Source: UMGS1933 sp051891435 (GTDB lineage Bacteria; Bacillota; Clostridia; TANB77; CAG-508). From it: a stretch of DNA of 39,186 nucleotides. The translations under genes were made by a program, and so were the position numbers. This document shows positions 7,859 to 15,356 of this stretch, piece after piece. The stretch is taken from contig JBJFFE010000055.1 of NCBI GenBank assembly GCA_051891435.1, positions 1 through 39,186 of the forward strand, given 5' to 3'. Position 1 is the stretch's first letter. Each line of letters starts with the position of its first letter. The notes under the pieces are model-generated. The model did not search any database. It was given only the letters and a program-made list of their open reading frames with translations, and was not told the origin of the DNA.

Positions 7859-8290
7859 ATGATTGAAGCACGGGACAAATTGGTAGAAGCTGTTGCGAAG
7901 GGACTTAAAATAAAAAAGAAAGTTCCTACAAAAAGCTATGGGCCTTTAAACATTATAGGCCTCGAGTGGGAGTTTACAAGAGCTCCTAAGGAAACACTGA
8001 AAATGTTTAAAAAATTACTAAGAAAGGATTTGACTAAGAGAAGTAATCAAACTGGTGTAGGAGCTACATTTGGATACATGTTTGACAGTAAAAAGGCTGA
8101 AAATTGCAATATGTCAGACAATGCTAAGCAAATTTTGAAACAGTTACCCCAGCTTCCAGAAAATCAAGAGTATCATTTCCCAAAAGATTCAGTACTTGAA
8201 TTTAAAGTACAGAGAAAAGATGAGCACACGACTGAGGTCGAAGTGATCAAAATTTCCCAGTGGATTGAAAGGGAGTATTACTTGATTTAG
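7859..8290 (+). CDS. Unrecognised 143-residue cytosolic protein; contains the window's only in-frame sense CGG
   Basis: I do not recognise the family. The protein is soluble, lysine-rich near the N-terminus (KGLKIKKKVP), with a central FTRAPKETLKMFKKLLRKDL and a C-terminal beta-type stretch EFKVQRKDEHTTEVEVIKI. It has no signal peptide or membrane segment. A good promoter, a GGGAGG seven to eight bases before the ATG, and a perfect hairpin after the stop make it a convincing single-gene unit. Base use differs from neighbours, with more G and C in third positions (GTC, CTC, GAC), hinting at acquisition from elsewhere. Codon 5 is CGG (7871-7873) and the frame stays open after it, so here CGG must be read as a normal codon. 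If CGG always caused a +1 shift, the product would end after four more residues (GTNW, then TAG). Confidence 0.7.
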   Translation: MIEARDKLVEAVAKGLKIKKKVPTKSYGPLNIIGLEWEFTRAPKETLKMFKKLLRKDLTKRSNQTGVGATFGYMFDSKKAENCNMSDNAKQILKQLPQLPENQEYHFPKDSVLEFKVQRKDEHTTEVEVIKISQWIEREYYLI

Positions 8291-8324
8291 CAAATATCCC
8301 CCAGTTATACTGGGGGATATTTGC
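8290..8324 (+). terminator. Perfect 15-bp hairpin after the 143-residue gene
   Basis: GCAAATATCCCCCAG (8290-8304) pairs perfectly with 8310-8324 around a TTATA loop. There is no long T run, so termination may be partial. Confidence 0.7.
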
Positions 8325-8365
8325 TAAGAAAGTTTTGATAATATAATTTTTCGCAAGGAGAAAGA

Positions 8366-10586
8366 ATGGTAGCAGAAGTTATAATAAATAGTATAGCAAA
8401 AGAACTAAATAGAAGCTTTGATTATATAATTCCAGAAAACTTACTTTCAGAAGTAAAGATTGGAAGCAGAGTTTTTGTACCCTTCGGTGGAAAGAAAAAA
8501 GAGGAAGGGTTTGTAATAAATATAAAAAAAACTTCTGAATTTGCCAATAAAGAAATAATAAGAGTAGAAGATAATTTGTTAAATGAAGAAAATATAAATT
8601 TAGCAAAACTTATGGCAAGAAGATACTTCTGTAATATATCAGATTGTATAAAACTAATGTTACCACCAGGAGCTGGAAGTAAAAATTTCGATGGAAGAGT
8701 AAAAGACAAAACAGCGAATTTTGTTTATTTAAAAAAAGATATTGATGAAATAGAATTTTTAATAGAAACTGAAAAACTAAAAAGTGAAAAACAAATAAGA
8801 ATTTTAAAATTTTTGGAAGAAAATGAAGGCATACATATTTCGGACTTGGAGATGATTACAGATACAAGCCGTGCAATAATCAAAACCCTAGAAAAAAATG
8901 GATACATAGAAATAGTAGAAAAAAAGGTAGAAAGAAATCCATTTAAGGATAGAAATATAAAAAGAGATAAAAAACTAAAATTAACAGGAGAACAGGAAGA
9001 AGCTTTTAATAGAATTAAGGATAGTAATTTCAATGAATTTTTAATATATGGTGTAACAGGTTCACGGAAAAACAGAAATATATTTGCAACTAATAGAACA
9101 TATGCTAAACAAGCAAAAAACAGCAATTGTATTAGTGCCAGAAATATCTTTAACACCACAAATGGTAGATAGATTTTTAGCAAGATTTGGAGATGTAATT
9201 GCTGTTTTACATAGTAAATTATCAGTTGGAGAAAGATATGATGAGTGGCAGAAAATAAAATCACGGAAAAGCAAAAATAGTAATTGGTGCAAGGTCTGCA
9301 ATTTTTGCACCAATAGAAAATTTAGGAATAATTATAATAGATGAGGAACACGATACATCATACCAATCAGATATGCCACCTAAATTTAATGCAAAAGATA
9401 TTGCAAAATACATAGCAAAACAAAAAGATATTCCAGTAGTTTTAGGAAGTGCTACACCAGATATAAATACATTTTACAAAGCAAAATCAAAAAAAATAGA
9501 ATTAATAACTCTAACAAAAAGAGCAAATACTTCGAACTTGCCAGAAATAGAAGTAGTAGACTTGAGGAAAGAACTGGCAAATGGAAATAGGTCAATTCTA
9601 AGTACTAGTTTACGTGATGCAATAGAGCAAAATCTAAAAGAAAAAAGACAAACAATATTATTTTTAAATAGAAGAGGATTCTCAACCTTTGTAATGTGTA
9701 GAGATTGTGGATACACAGTAAAATGTAGGAGATGCAATATAAGTTTAACATATCATAATAAAGAAAATAAACTAAAATGTCATTATTGTGGTTATGAAAT
9801 AGATAATATAAAAGTTTGCCCTAAATGTGGAAGCAAAAAGGTAAAATACTTTGGCACAGGAACACAAAAATTAGAAGATGTTATAAACAAAGAATTTCCA
9901 GAGGCAACCACAATTAGAATGGATATAGACACAGTAAGTAAGAAAAATTCTCATGAAGAAATACTAAATAAATTTAAAAATGAGAATATAGATATACTAG
10001 TTGGAACACAAATGGTAACAAAGGGGCACCATTTTCCAAATGTAACATTAGTTGGAGTAATTACTGCAGACGGAAGTTTAAATAATGGGGATTATAGGGC
10101 AAATGAAAGAACCTTCGATTTATTAGTACAAGTTGCACGGAAGAGCAGGAAGAGGAAATTTACCGGGAAAAGTAATAATACAAACATATTCTCCAGAAAA
10201 CTTTTGCATAGAATGTAGTAGAAAGCAAAACTATGACGAATTCTATGAAACAGAGATACTACTTAGAAAACAGTTGAAATATCCGCCATTTTGCGATATA
10301 ATAATGTTTGCAATAAATGCATCTGAAAAAGAAGAAGTCCGGAAAAGCATCTGAAAAATTATATAAAATATTGGAAAAAAACAATAATGGACAAATTAAC
10401 ATATTCAAACCAGTACCAGCTCCAATAGATAAAATAAAAAATAGATACAGATGGAGAATAATAGCAAAATGTAAATTAAATAATAATGTAATAGACATAA
10501 TTAATAATTCTTTAGAGGAATTTTATAAATGTAAATTTAAAAAGACAAAGATATCAATAAGTACAAATCCCAATAATATGAGTTGA
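8366..10586 (+). CDS. priA: Primosomal protein N' (replication restart helicase PriA), with four +1 shifts at CGG
   Basis: PriA recognises stalled forks and reloads the replicative helicase. With C skipped at 9065, 9264, 10138 and 10340 the gene encodes one uninterrupted 738-residue protein of normal length. Domains in order are the N-terminal DNA-binding domain (FDYIIPENL, VFVPFGGKKKEEGFV), Walker A GVTGSGKTEIYLQ (site 1 lies on its second glycine), VLVPEISLTPQM, IVIGARSAIFAP, the DEEH box IIIIDEEHDTSYQSD, GSATPD, the zinc-binding region (CRDCGY, CRRCN, CHYCGY, CPKCGS), FGTGTQKLED, GTQMVTKGHHFPNVTLVGV, then QVAGRAGRG (site 3), and the C-terminal YRWRIIAKC domain. Every segment between shifts is strongly conserved, which argues against decay. 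It begins the usual priA-def-fmt cluster. Start ATG 8366 has AAGGAG upstream. Confidence 0.92.
9065..9068 (+). other. +1 shift site 2: TCA CGGA in PriA Walker A
   Basis: The codons read GGT TCA CGG AAA AAC. Dropping C9065 gives GGT TCA GGA AAA ACA, the Walker A motif GSGKT with Gly234. The inserted base is unambiguous. Without a shift the frame ends at 9172. Confidence 0.92.
9264..9267 (+). other. +1 shift site 3: TCA CGGA in PriA
   Basis: Dropping C9264 turns TCA CGG AAA AGC into TCA GGA AAA GCA (Gly300), continuing into the conserved helicase segment IVIGARSAIFAP. Without a shift the frame ends at 9344. Confidence 0.92.
10138..10141 (+). other. +1 shift site 4: GCA CGGA in PriA motif VI
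   Basis: Dropping C10138 restores QVAGRAGRG, the arginine-finger motif VI of the helicase (Gly591). Without a shift the frame ends at 10218. Confidence 0.92.
10340..10343 (+). other. +1 shift site 5: GTC CGGA in PriA C-terminal domain
   Basis: Dropping one C of the CC at 10339-10340 gives EEVGKASEKLYKIL (Gly658) and an open frame to the normal C-terminus. Without a shift, TGA at 10352-10354 ends the protein four codons later. Which C is extra cannot be told here. Confidence 0.85.
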
Positions 10587-10590
10587 TTAA

Positions 10591-10741
10591 AGTAGCCAAA
10601 CGCAGGGGTTTAATATATTTTAAAAGCGAAGTGTTCCGTGGGGACCGCCGTGGGCTGTTAAAGGCGATAGCCTTGTTACAGCACCGGTGGGAAGCACTGA
10701 GCGATTTAAAATATATAAAACCCGACGAGATTTGGCGGACT
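10591..10741. repeat. Nested long hairpin element between priA and def, family unknown
   Basis: About 150 bases form nested inverted repeats. AGTAGCCAAA (10591) pairs with TTTGGCGGACT (10731-10741, one bulge). GGGGTTTAATATATTTTAAA pairs with TTTAAAATATATAAAACCC. An inner GC-rich part has AGTGTTCC opposite GGAAGCACT, GCTGT opposite ACAGC, and an apical AGGC-GATA-GCCT. Many pairings are compensated rather than identical, which is typical of a folded RNA or a miniature mobile element. It is distinct from the AAATTGTAATTTGT element family. No open frame of note is present. It could be a leader RNA for def-fmt, a repeat, or an intergenic structured RNA. Confidence 0.6.
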
Positions 10742-10770
10742 GTATATAAATGATAAAAGGGGGCAAAAAC

Positions 10771-11253
10771 ATGGCATTAAGACTAATAAGACAAGAAGGA
10801 GACGAAATATTAAAGAAAAAATCAAGACCAGTAGAAAAAATAGATGATAAGGTAAGAGAATTAATAAAAGACATGATAGAAACCATGCATAAATATGATG
10901 GAGTAGGGCTTGCAGCAGTACAAGTTGGAATTTTAAAACAAATACTAGTAATAGATACATATGAAGAAGGAGCACCGGTATATGTATTAATAAATCCAGA
11001 AATAATAAAAACAAAAGGATTAAGAGAAGTAGAAGAGGGATGTTTAAGCTTTCCAAATAAATTCGCGAAGGTAGAAAGACCAGAAGAAGTTACTGTAAGA
11101 GCATTAGACGAGAACGGGAAGAAAATAGAAATAAAAGCAAAAGGATTACTAGCACAAGCAATATGCCATGAAGTGGACCATTTAAATGGAGAAGTATTTA
11201 TAGACAAAATAATACCAGGGACACTAGAAATAATAAATCCAGAGAAAAAGTAG
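10771..11253 (+). CDS. def: Peptide deformylase
   Basis: The 160-residue protein carries the three deformylase motifs in order: GVGLAAVQVG (motif I), EGCLSFP (motif II, with the metal-ligand cysteine), and QAICHEVDHLNG (motif III, HEXXH with two histidine ligands). It removes the formyl group from the initiator methionine of nascent proteins in the cytosol. GGGGGC lies about eight bases before ATG 10771, making this the better start than the in-frame ATG at 10750. It sits between priA and fmt, the classical cluster. Def removes the formyl group that Fmt adds. Confidence 0.97.
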   Translation: MALRLIRQEGDEILKKKSRPVEKIDDKVRELIKDMIETMHKYDGVGLAAVQVGILKQILVIDTYEEGAPVYVLINPEIIKTKGLREVEEGCLSFPNKFAKVERPEEVTVRALDENGKKIEIKAKGLLAQAICHEVDHLNGEVFIDKIIPGTLEIINPEKK

Positions 11254-11361
11254 ACTAGAAGTTAGAGATTAGAGACATTCTAAAAATAATTGAACTTCAT
11301 ATATAAATATAATTTTTGAAGTCGACGTTAGATTGGAGTGAGACATAGAAATTGTTATATT

Positions 11362-11429
11362 AAAAAATGAGGGATGTTCATGGACAAAAGCGTTAGCTTT
11401 TGGGCCTGAATGAAAGAGGCTCATTTTTT
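11362..11429 (+). terminator. Multi-helix hairpin ending in a T run between def and fmt
   Basis: AAAAAATGAG pairs with CTCATTTTTT. Inside are TTCATGG opposite CCTGAA and an apical CAAAAGC-GTTA-GCTTTTG. The final T run suggests termination of the def transcript. The internal helices make a small RNA or leader element possible. The rest of the 271-bp gap (11254-11524) shows nothing else beyond AT-rich sequence and the fmt ribosome binding site. Confidence 0.55.
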
Positions 11430-11524
11430 ATTATTACAATTTCTTTTCGAACGTATTGATAAGGAGACTGAAAAAATAATATTTATATATGAAAATTTGA
11501 TGATAATTTGAAAGGAAGATTCTT

Positions 11525-12508
11525 ATGAACATTTTATTTATGGGTACACCAGATTTTGCTGAGAAATCACTAGAAAAAATATATGAAGCTGGTCATAACA
11601 TTATAGCAGTAGTAACAAACCCAGATAGGCCAAAAGGAAGAGGAATGAAACAGGCAGCATCACCTGTAAAAGAATATGCTATTTCAAAAAATATCCCAGT
11701 ATATCAACCAGAAAAAGTAAGAAATAATCCAGAAATAATAGAAACAATAAAAAAACTAAACCCAGACGTAATTTGTGTAGTAGCATATGGAAAAATACTT
11801 CCAAAAGAAATACTAGAAATTCCAAGGCTAGGCTGTATAAATGTACATGGTTCACTCCTTCCAAAATATAGAGGGGCAGCACCAATACAATGGGCAGTAC
11901 TTAATGGAGACAAAACAACAGGAATAACAACAATGTATATGGACGAAGGAATGGACACAGGAGATATGATACTAAAAGAAGAAGTAGAAATAGGAGAAAA
12001 TGAAACAACAGGAGAACTATGGGAAAGACTAGCAGAAATTGGAGGAAAACTTTTAGTAGAAACTCTAAAAAAAATTGAAAATGGTACTGCTACCAGACAA
12101 AAGCAAGGAACAGACTTTACAGTAGCACCAATGCTAAATAAAGAAATGGCAAAAATAAATTGGGAAGAAAAATCAGCTAGAGAAATAAAAAACCTAGTAA
12201 GAGGTTTAAACCCAATAATGGGGGCATATTCAATTTTAAACGGAAAAAAACTAAAAATATGGAAAGTAGATGCTCTAACAAACGAAAGCTTTATGGATAA
12301 GTACGAAGAATTCAAAGAATATAAACAAAAATATGAAGACATAACACCAGGAACAATTATATATATAGACAAAAAAGACGGTATATATGTAAAAGCAAAA
12401 GATGGAGTATTTTTACTACTAGAAGTACAAGCAGAAAATGCAAAAAAAATGAATGTTCAAGATTTTTTAAGAGGAAATAAAATAGAAGTTGGGGAAATAT
12501 TAGGCTAG
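11525..12508 (+). CDS. fmt: Methionyl-tRNA formyltransferase
   Basis: The 327-residue enzyme transfers a formyl group from 10-formyl-tetrahydrofolate to initiator Met-tRNA. It begins MNILFMGTPDFAEKSLEKI, then shows RPKGRGMKQAASPVK, the catalytic NVHGSLLPKYRGAAPIQ (Asn, His), and MDEGMDTGDMI with the catalytic Asp. A C-terminal OB-like domain extends to the end (GTIIYIDKKDGIYVKAKDGVFLL). Length and domain order are normal. AAAGGAAG lies just upstream of ATG 11525. It is the third gene of priA-def-fmt, but the hairpin and a 270-bp gap suggest a separate transcript. Confidence 0.97.
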   Translation: MNILFMGTPDFAEKSLEKIYEAGHNIIAVVTNPDRPKGRGMKQAASPVKEYAISKNIPVYQPEKVRNNPEIIETIKKLNPDVICVVAYGKILPKEILEIPRLGCINVHGSLLPKYRGAAPIQWAVLNGDKTTGITTMYMDEGMDTGDMILKEEVEIGENETTGELWERLAEIGGKLLVETLKKIENGTATRQKQGTDFTVAPMLNKEMAKINWEEKSAREIKNLVRGLNPIMGAYSILNGKKLKIWKVDALTNESFMDKYEEFKEYKQKYEDITPGTIIYIDKKDGIYVKAKDGVFLLLEVQAENAKKMNVQDFLRGNKIEVGEILG

Positions 12509-12560
12509 AAAAAATGAAAGTTTTTTGAATTTATTTTCAAAAACCTTTCATTTTTTTTAT
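12508..12560 (+). terminator. Terminator of fmt
   Basis: AAAAAATGAAAG-TTTTTTGAA pairs with TTTCAAAAA-CC-TTTCATTTTTTTT across a small loop, beginning at the fmt stop codon and ending in eight T bases. Confidence 0.85.
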
Positions 12561-12604
12561 ATTCTATGATACAATAATACAAAATAAAAAATGGGGGAAA
12601 TTAA

Positions 12605-13336
12605 ATGGAAGAAATAGATGTACAAAACCTGCCTAAACATATTGCAATTATTATGGATGGAAACAGAAGATGGGCAAAAAATAATGGATTATCTACAAAA
12701 GAAGGGCATAAAGCAGGGTCAAAAAACCTTGAAAATATAGCAAGATTTTGTAACAAAATTGGAATAAAATACTTAACAGTATATGCTTTTTCAACAGAAA
12801 ATTGGAAAAGAAGCCAATCAGAAGTATCTGCATTAATGTTTATATTAAAAGCCAATTTAGATGCAATGCTTAGAAGAATGGATACAGAAAATATAAAAAT
12901 TAGAGTAATTGGAGAAAAAGAAAACATACCAGAAGATATTCAACCTAGAATAGATAAATTAGTAGAAAAAACAAAAAATAATACAGGACTTACACTAAAC
13001 ATTGCTTTCAATTATGGAGGAAGAGCAGAACTAGTACACGCAACTAAAGTTATAGCGGAAAAAGTAAAAAATGGAGAATTATCTTTAGAAGATATAAATG
13101 AAAACACTATTTCTGAAAACATATATACAGCAGGTCAGCCAGATCCAGACTTGATGATAAGAACAAGTAGAGAACTTAGAACAAGCAACTTCTTACCATG
13201 GCAACTTACATACACAGAATTTTATTTTCCAGACAAACACTGGCCAGAATTTTCAGAAGAAGATTTAATAGAAGCAATAAAAGTATATCAAGGAAGAAAT
13301 AGAAGATTCGGCGGCAGACCAGACGAAACAAAATAA
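12605..13336 (+). CDS. uppS: Isoprenyl transferase (undecaprenyl diphosphate synthase type)
   Basis: The 243-residue cis-prenyltransferase makes the C55 lipid carrier for peptidoglycan synthesis by adding isopentenyl units to farnesyl diphosphate. Motifs: PKHIAIIMDGNRRWAKNNG with the catalytic Asp, VYAFSTENWKRS, NIAFNYGGRAEL, and the terminal RTSRELRTSNFLPWQ followed by YTEFYFPDKHWPEF. The usual RTSGE reads RTSRE here, with an ordinary AGA codon, so this is a true substitution and not a CGG event. GGGGG lies five bases before ATG 12605. It begins the uppS-cdsA-rseP-polC group. Confidence 0.95.
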   Translation: MEEIDVQNLPKHIAIIMDGNRRWAKNNGLSTKEGHKAGSKNLENIARFCNKIGIKYLTVYAFSTENWKRSQSEVSALMFILKANLDAMLRRMDTENIKIRVIGEKENIPEDIQPRIDKLVEKTKNNTGLTLNIAFNYGGRAELVHATKVIAEKVKNGELSLEDINENTISENIYTAGQPDPDLMIRTSRELRTSNFLPWQLTYTEFYFPDKHWPEFSEEDLIEAIKVYQGRNRRFGGRPDETK

Positions 13337-13353
13337 ACATAGAACGAATGGGC

Positions 13354-13433
13354 GTAGGGGTCGCCGTCTTCGGCGACCCGTAATTAAAAATATTGAATGC
13401 ACTTTCGGGTCGCCCTGAAGTGCGACCCCCTAC
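13354..13433. repeat. GC-rich core of the inverted-repeat family, copy D (no outer AT arms)
   Basis: GTAGGGGTCGCCGTCTTCGGCGACCCGTAA at the left is matched at the right by TTTCGGGTCGCCC followed by GCGACCCCCTAC. This is the same core as copies A and B, but the AAATTGTAATTTGT outer arms are missing. It sits in the short gap between uppS and cdsA. Confidence 0.7.
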
Positions 13434-13470
13434 ACTTCACTAATTATTATTTAGAAATAAGGAGAAAATT

Positions 13471-14275
13471 ATGAAATTAAAAAGAATATTAACTGGAGTA
13501 ATAGGCTTACCAATAGTAGCCGCAATACTAATATTTGGAAATAAATACATAATAGATGCCGTTTTCGCAATTGTAGCATTAATATCAATACATGAATATT
13601 TTAGCGCGATTGAGAAACAATATAAACCAGTAAAATGGCTTCGGATATATTGTAGCAATACTCATAGCATTTATACACGTTATTCCAATAGAAATCTGGA
13701 CTAAAATTTTAATAATGATTGTACCAACAAGCATAGTATTACTATTTATAAATGTAATAGCAACATCGATGAAAATAGAACCAAAAGATATATTTGCAAC
13801 ATTTTTTGGAATATGCTATGTAATAGGATTTTTGGTATTCTTACCATTACTATATAGTATGCCAAATGGTAAATTTTTAATATGGTATATTCTAATTGCA
13901 GCATGGGGAACAGACACTTTTGCATATGCAGTAGGCATGAGATTTGGAAAACATAAACTAACAAAAATAAGCCCTAAAAAATCAATAGAAGGAAGCATTG
14001 GGGGAACAGTTGGTGCAGTAGTTTTAGCACTAATATACACAGTAGTTGTACAAAGATATGTAGACTTAAACCTTTCTTATGTATTTGTAGCGATAGCCAC
14101 ATTAGTATTAAGTATATTAAGCCAACTAGGTGATTTATCTGCATCTAGCATAAAAAGAGAGATGGAAATAAAAGACTATGGAAAGTTAATACCTGGGCAC
14201 GGAGGAATGCTAGATAGAATAGACAGCATCATATTTGTGGCACCATTTGCATATTTTTTACTAACAATGATATGA
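13471..14275 (+). CDS. cdsA: Phosphatidate cytidylyltransferase, with one +1 shift at CGG 13642
   Basis: The integral membrane enzyme makes CDP-diacylglycerol from phosphatidate and CTP. With C13642 skipped the product is 267 residues, normal for CdsA, with several hydrophobic helices. The C-terminal CDS signature is intact: SASSIKREMEIKDYGKLIPGHGGMLDRIDS, preceded by KISPKKSIEGSIGG. The N-terminal 57 residues (MKLKRILTGVIGLPIVAAIL) are in the incoming frame and the remaining 210 in the +1 frame. Without the shift, the protein would end at 13704 with no catalytic region. AAGGAG precedes ATG 13471. In many Firmicutes dxr lies between cdsA and rseP; here it is absent. Confidence 0.9.
13642..13645 (+). 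other. +1 shift site 6: CTT CGGA in CdsA
   Basis: AAA TGG CTT CGG ATA TAT TGT becomes AAA TGG CTT GGA TAT ATT GTA (KWLGYIV, Gly58) when C13642 is skipped. This joins a membrane helix that is otherwise broken. Confidence 0.88.
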
Positions 14276-14315
14276 TATAAATTACAATTTACATAATTAA
14301 AAAACGGAGGAAAGT

Positions 14316-15338
14316 ATGCTAAATATTTTATTAAACATAATAAAAATAGCATTTTTATTAGGATTTTTAATATTCATACATGAAGGAGGACATTTCCTAG
14401 TTGCAAAATTATGCAAAATAAAAGTAAAAGAATTTGCAATAGGATTTGGTCCTGTAATCTGGAAAAAACAAGGCAAAAAAACCAAATATGTATTAAGGCT
14501 CGTACCACTAGGAGGCTTTGTTGACTTATTAGGAGAAGATCAAGCAGTAGACGAAGAAGGCTCTTTTAGTAAAGCTAGTAGCTTAAAGAAAATTGCAATA
14601 TTATTAGCAGGTGGAATGGTAAATATTATATTTGGATTAGCAGTTTATTTTATATTAGTAACAACCGTAGGAAACTTTGTATCCACAACAGTTGACCAAA
14701 CTGTGGAAACTTATGCGGCTCAAACAGCTGGAATTCAAGAAGGAGATAAAATAATCCAAGTAAATGGAAAAGAAATAAGAAGAAAAAGCCAAATAGATAA
14801 AATATTAGAAAAAAATAATGGAGAAGAAATTAATTTAATTATAGAAAGAAATAACGAACAAATAGAAATGACTTTAACACCAACTTTAGAAGAGAATGCA
14901 AATACTACAAGAAAATATTATTTAGGAATAATTTTTAAAGTAGCTCCAAAAAGTTTTACCGAAAATTTATATTACGGATTTTGGGATACAGTAGAATTTT
15001 CTGTTTCAATAATAGATAATGTAAAACAACTATTTACTGGAAATGTTGGAGTAGACCAATTAACAGGTCCTGTTGGAATTTCTGAGGTAGTTGTAAAAAC
15101 TAAAAATACATCACAATTTATATACATTTTAGCACTTATATCTCTATCTTTAGGAGTAACAAACCTATTACCAGTGCCTCCTTTAGATGGTGGAAAAATT
15201 TTATTGGTACTAATAGAAGGGGTTATTAGAAGACCAATAAAAGAAAATGTAAATGCAGCAATACAAATGACAGGATTTTTCCTAATAATGGGATTGGCAG
15301 TTGTGGTAACTTACAATGATGTGCTAAGGATATTTTAA
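14316..15338 (+). CDS. rseP: RIP metalloprotease RseP (site-2 protease)
   Basis: The 340-residue membrane metalloprotease cleaves anti-sigma factors and signal-peptide remnants within the membrane. The first helix carries the zinc motif FIHEGGHFLVAK (HEXXH). A PDZ domain lies about residues 110-200 (AQTAGIQEGDKIIQVNGKEI), and the third catalytic element NLLPVPPLDGGKIL lies near the C-terminus. Additional helices follow. CGGAGGAAAG upstream of ATG 14316 is a strong ribosome binding site. It is downstream of cdsA and only 18 bases before polC, so the two are probably co-transcribed. Confidence 0.95.
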   Translation: MLNILLNIIKIAFLLGFLIFIHEGGHFLVAKLCKIKVKEFAIGFGPVIWKKQGKKTKYVLRLVPLGGFVDLLGEDQAVDEEGSFSKASSLKKIAILLAGGMVNIIFGLAVYFILVTTVGNFVSTTVDQTVETYAAQTAGIQEGDKIIQVNGKEIRRKSQIDKILEKNNGEEINLIIERNNEQIEMTLTPTLEENANTTRKYYLGIIFKVAPKSFTENLYYGFWDTVEFSVSIIDNVKQLFTGNVGVDQLTGPVGISEVVVKTKNTSQFIYILALISLSLGVTNLLPVPPLDGGKILLVLIEGVIRRPIKENVNAAIQMTGFFLIMGLAVVVTYNDVLRIF

Positions 15339-15356
15339 AAGGAGATAGATTTCAAA

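Noticed and set aside
9065..9067. CGG read as arginine in a four-base CGGN
   Set aside because: It would place Arg at the glycine of Walker A and other invariant Gly positions, incompatible with function. Glycine insertion fits better.
9065..9068. Poly-A slippage as in Buchnera and similar AT-rich genomes
   Set aside because: The extra base is a C between a variable codon and GGA or GGT; several sites have no A run at all (17904, 35445, 13642).
8366..10586. priA, polC, recD2, recG, cdsA, nadD as frameshifted pseudogenes
   Set aside because: All lesions are the identical insertion of C before a Gly codon, conserved sequence continues in full on both sides, there are no other stops or deletions, and several of these genes are essential in relatives.
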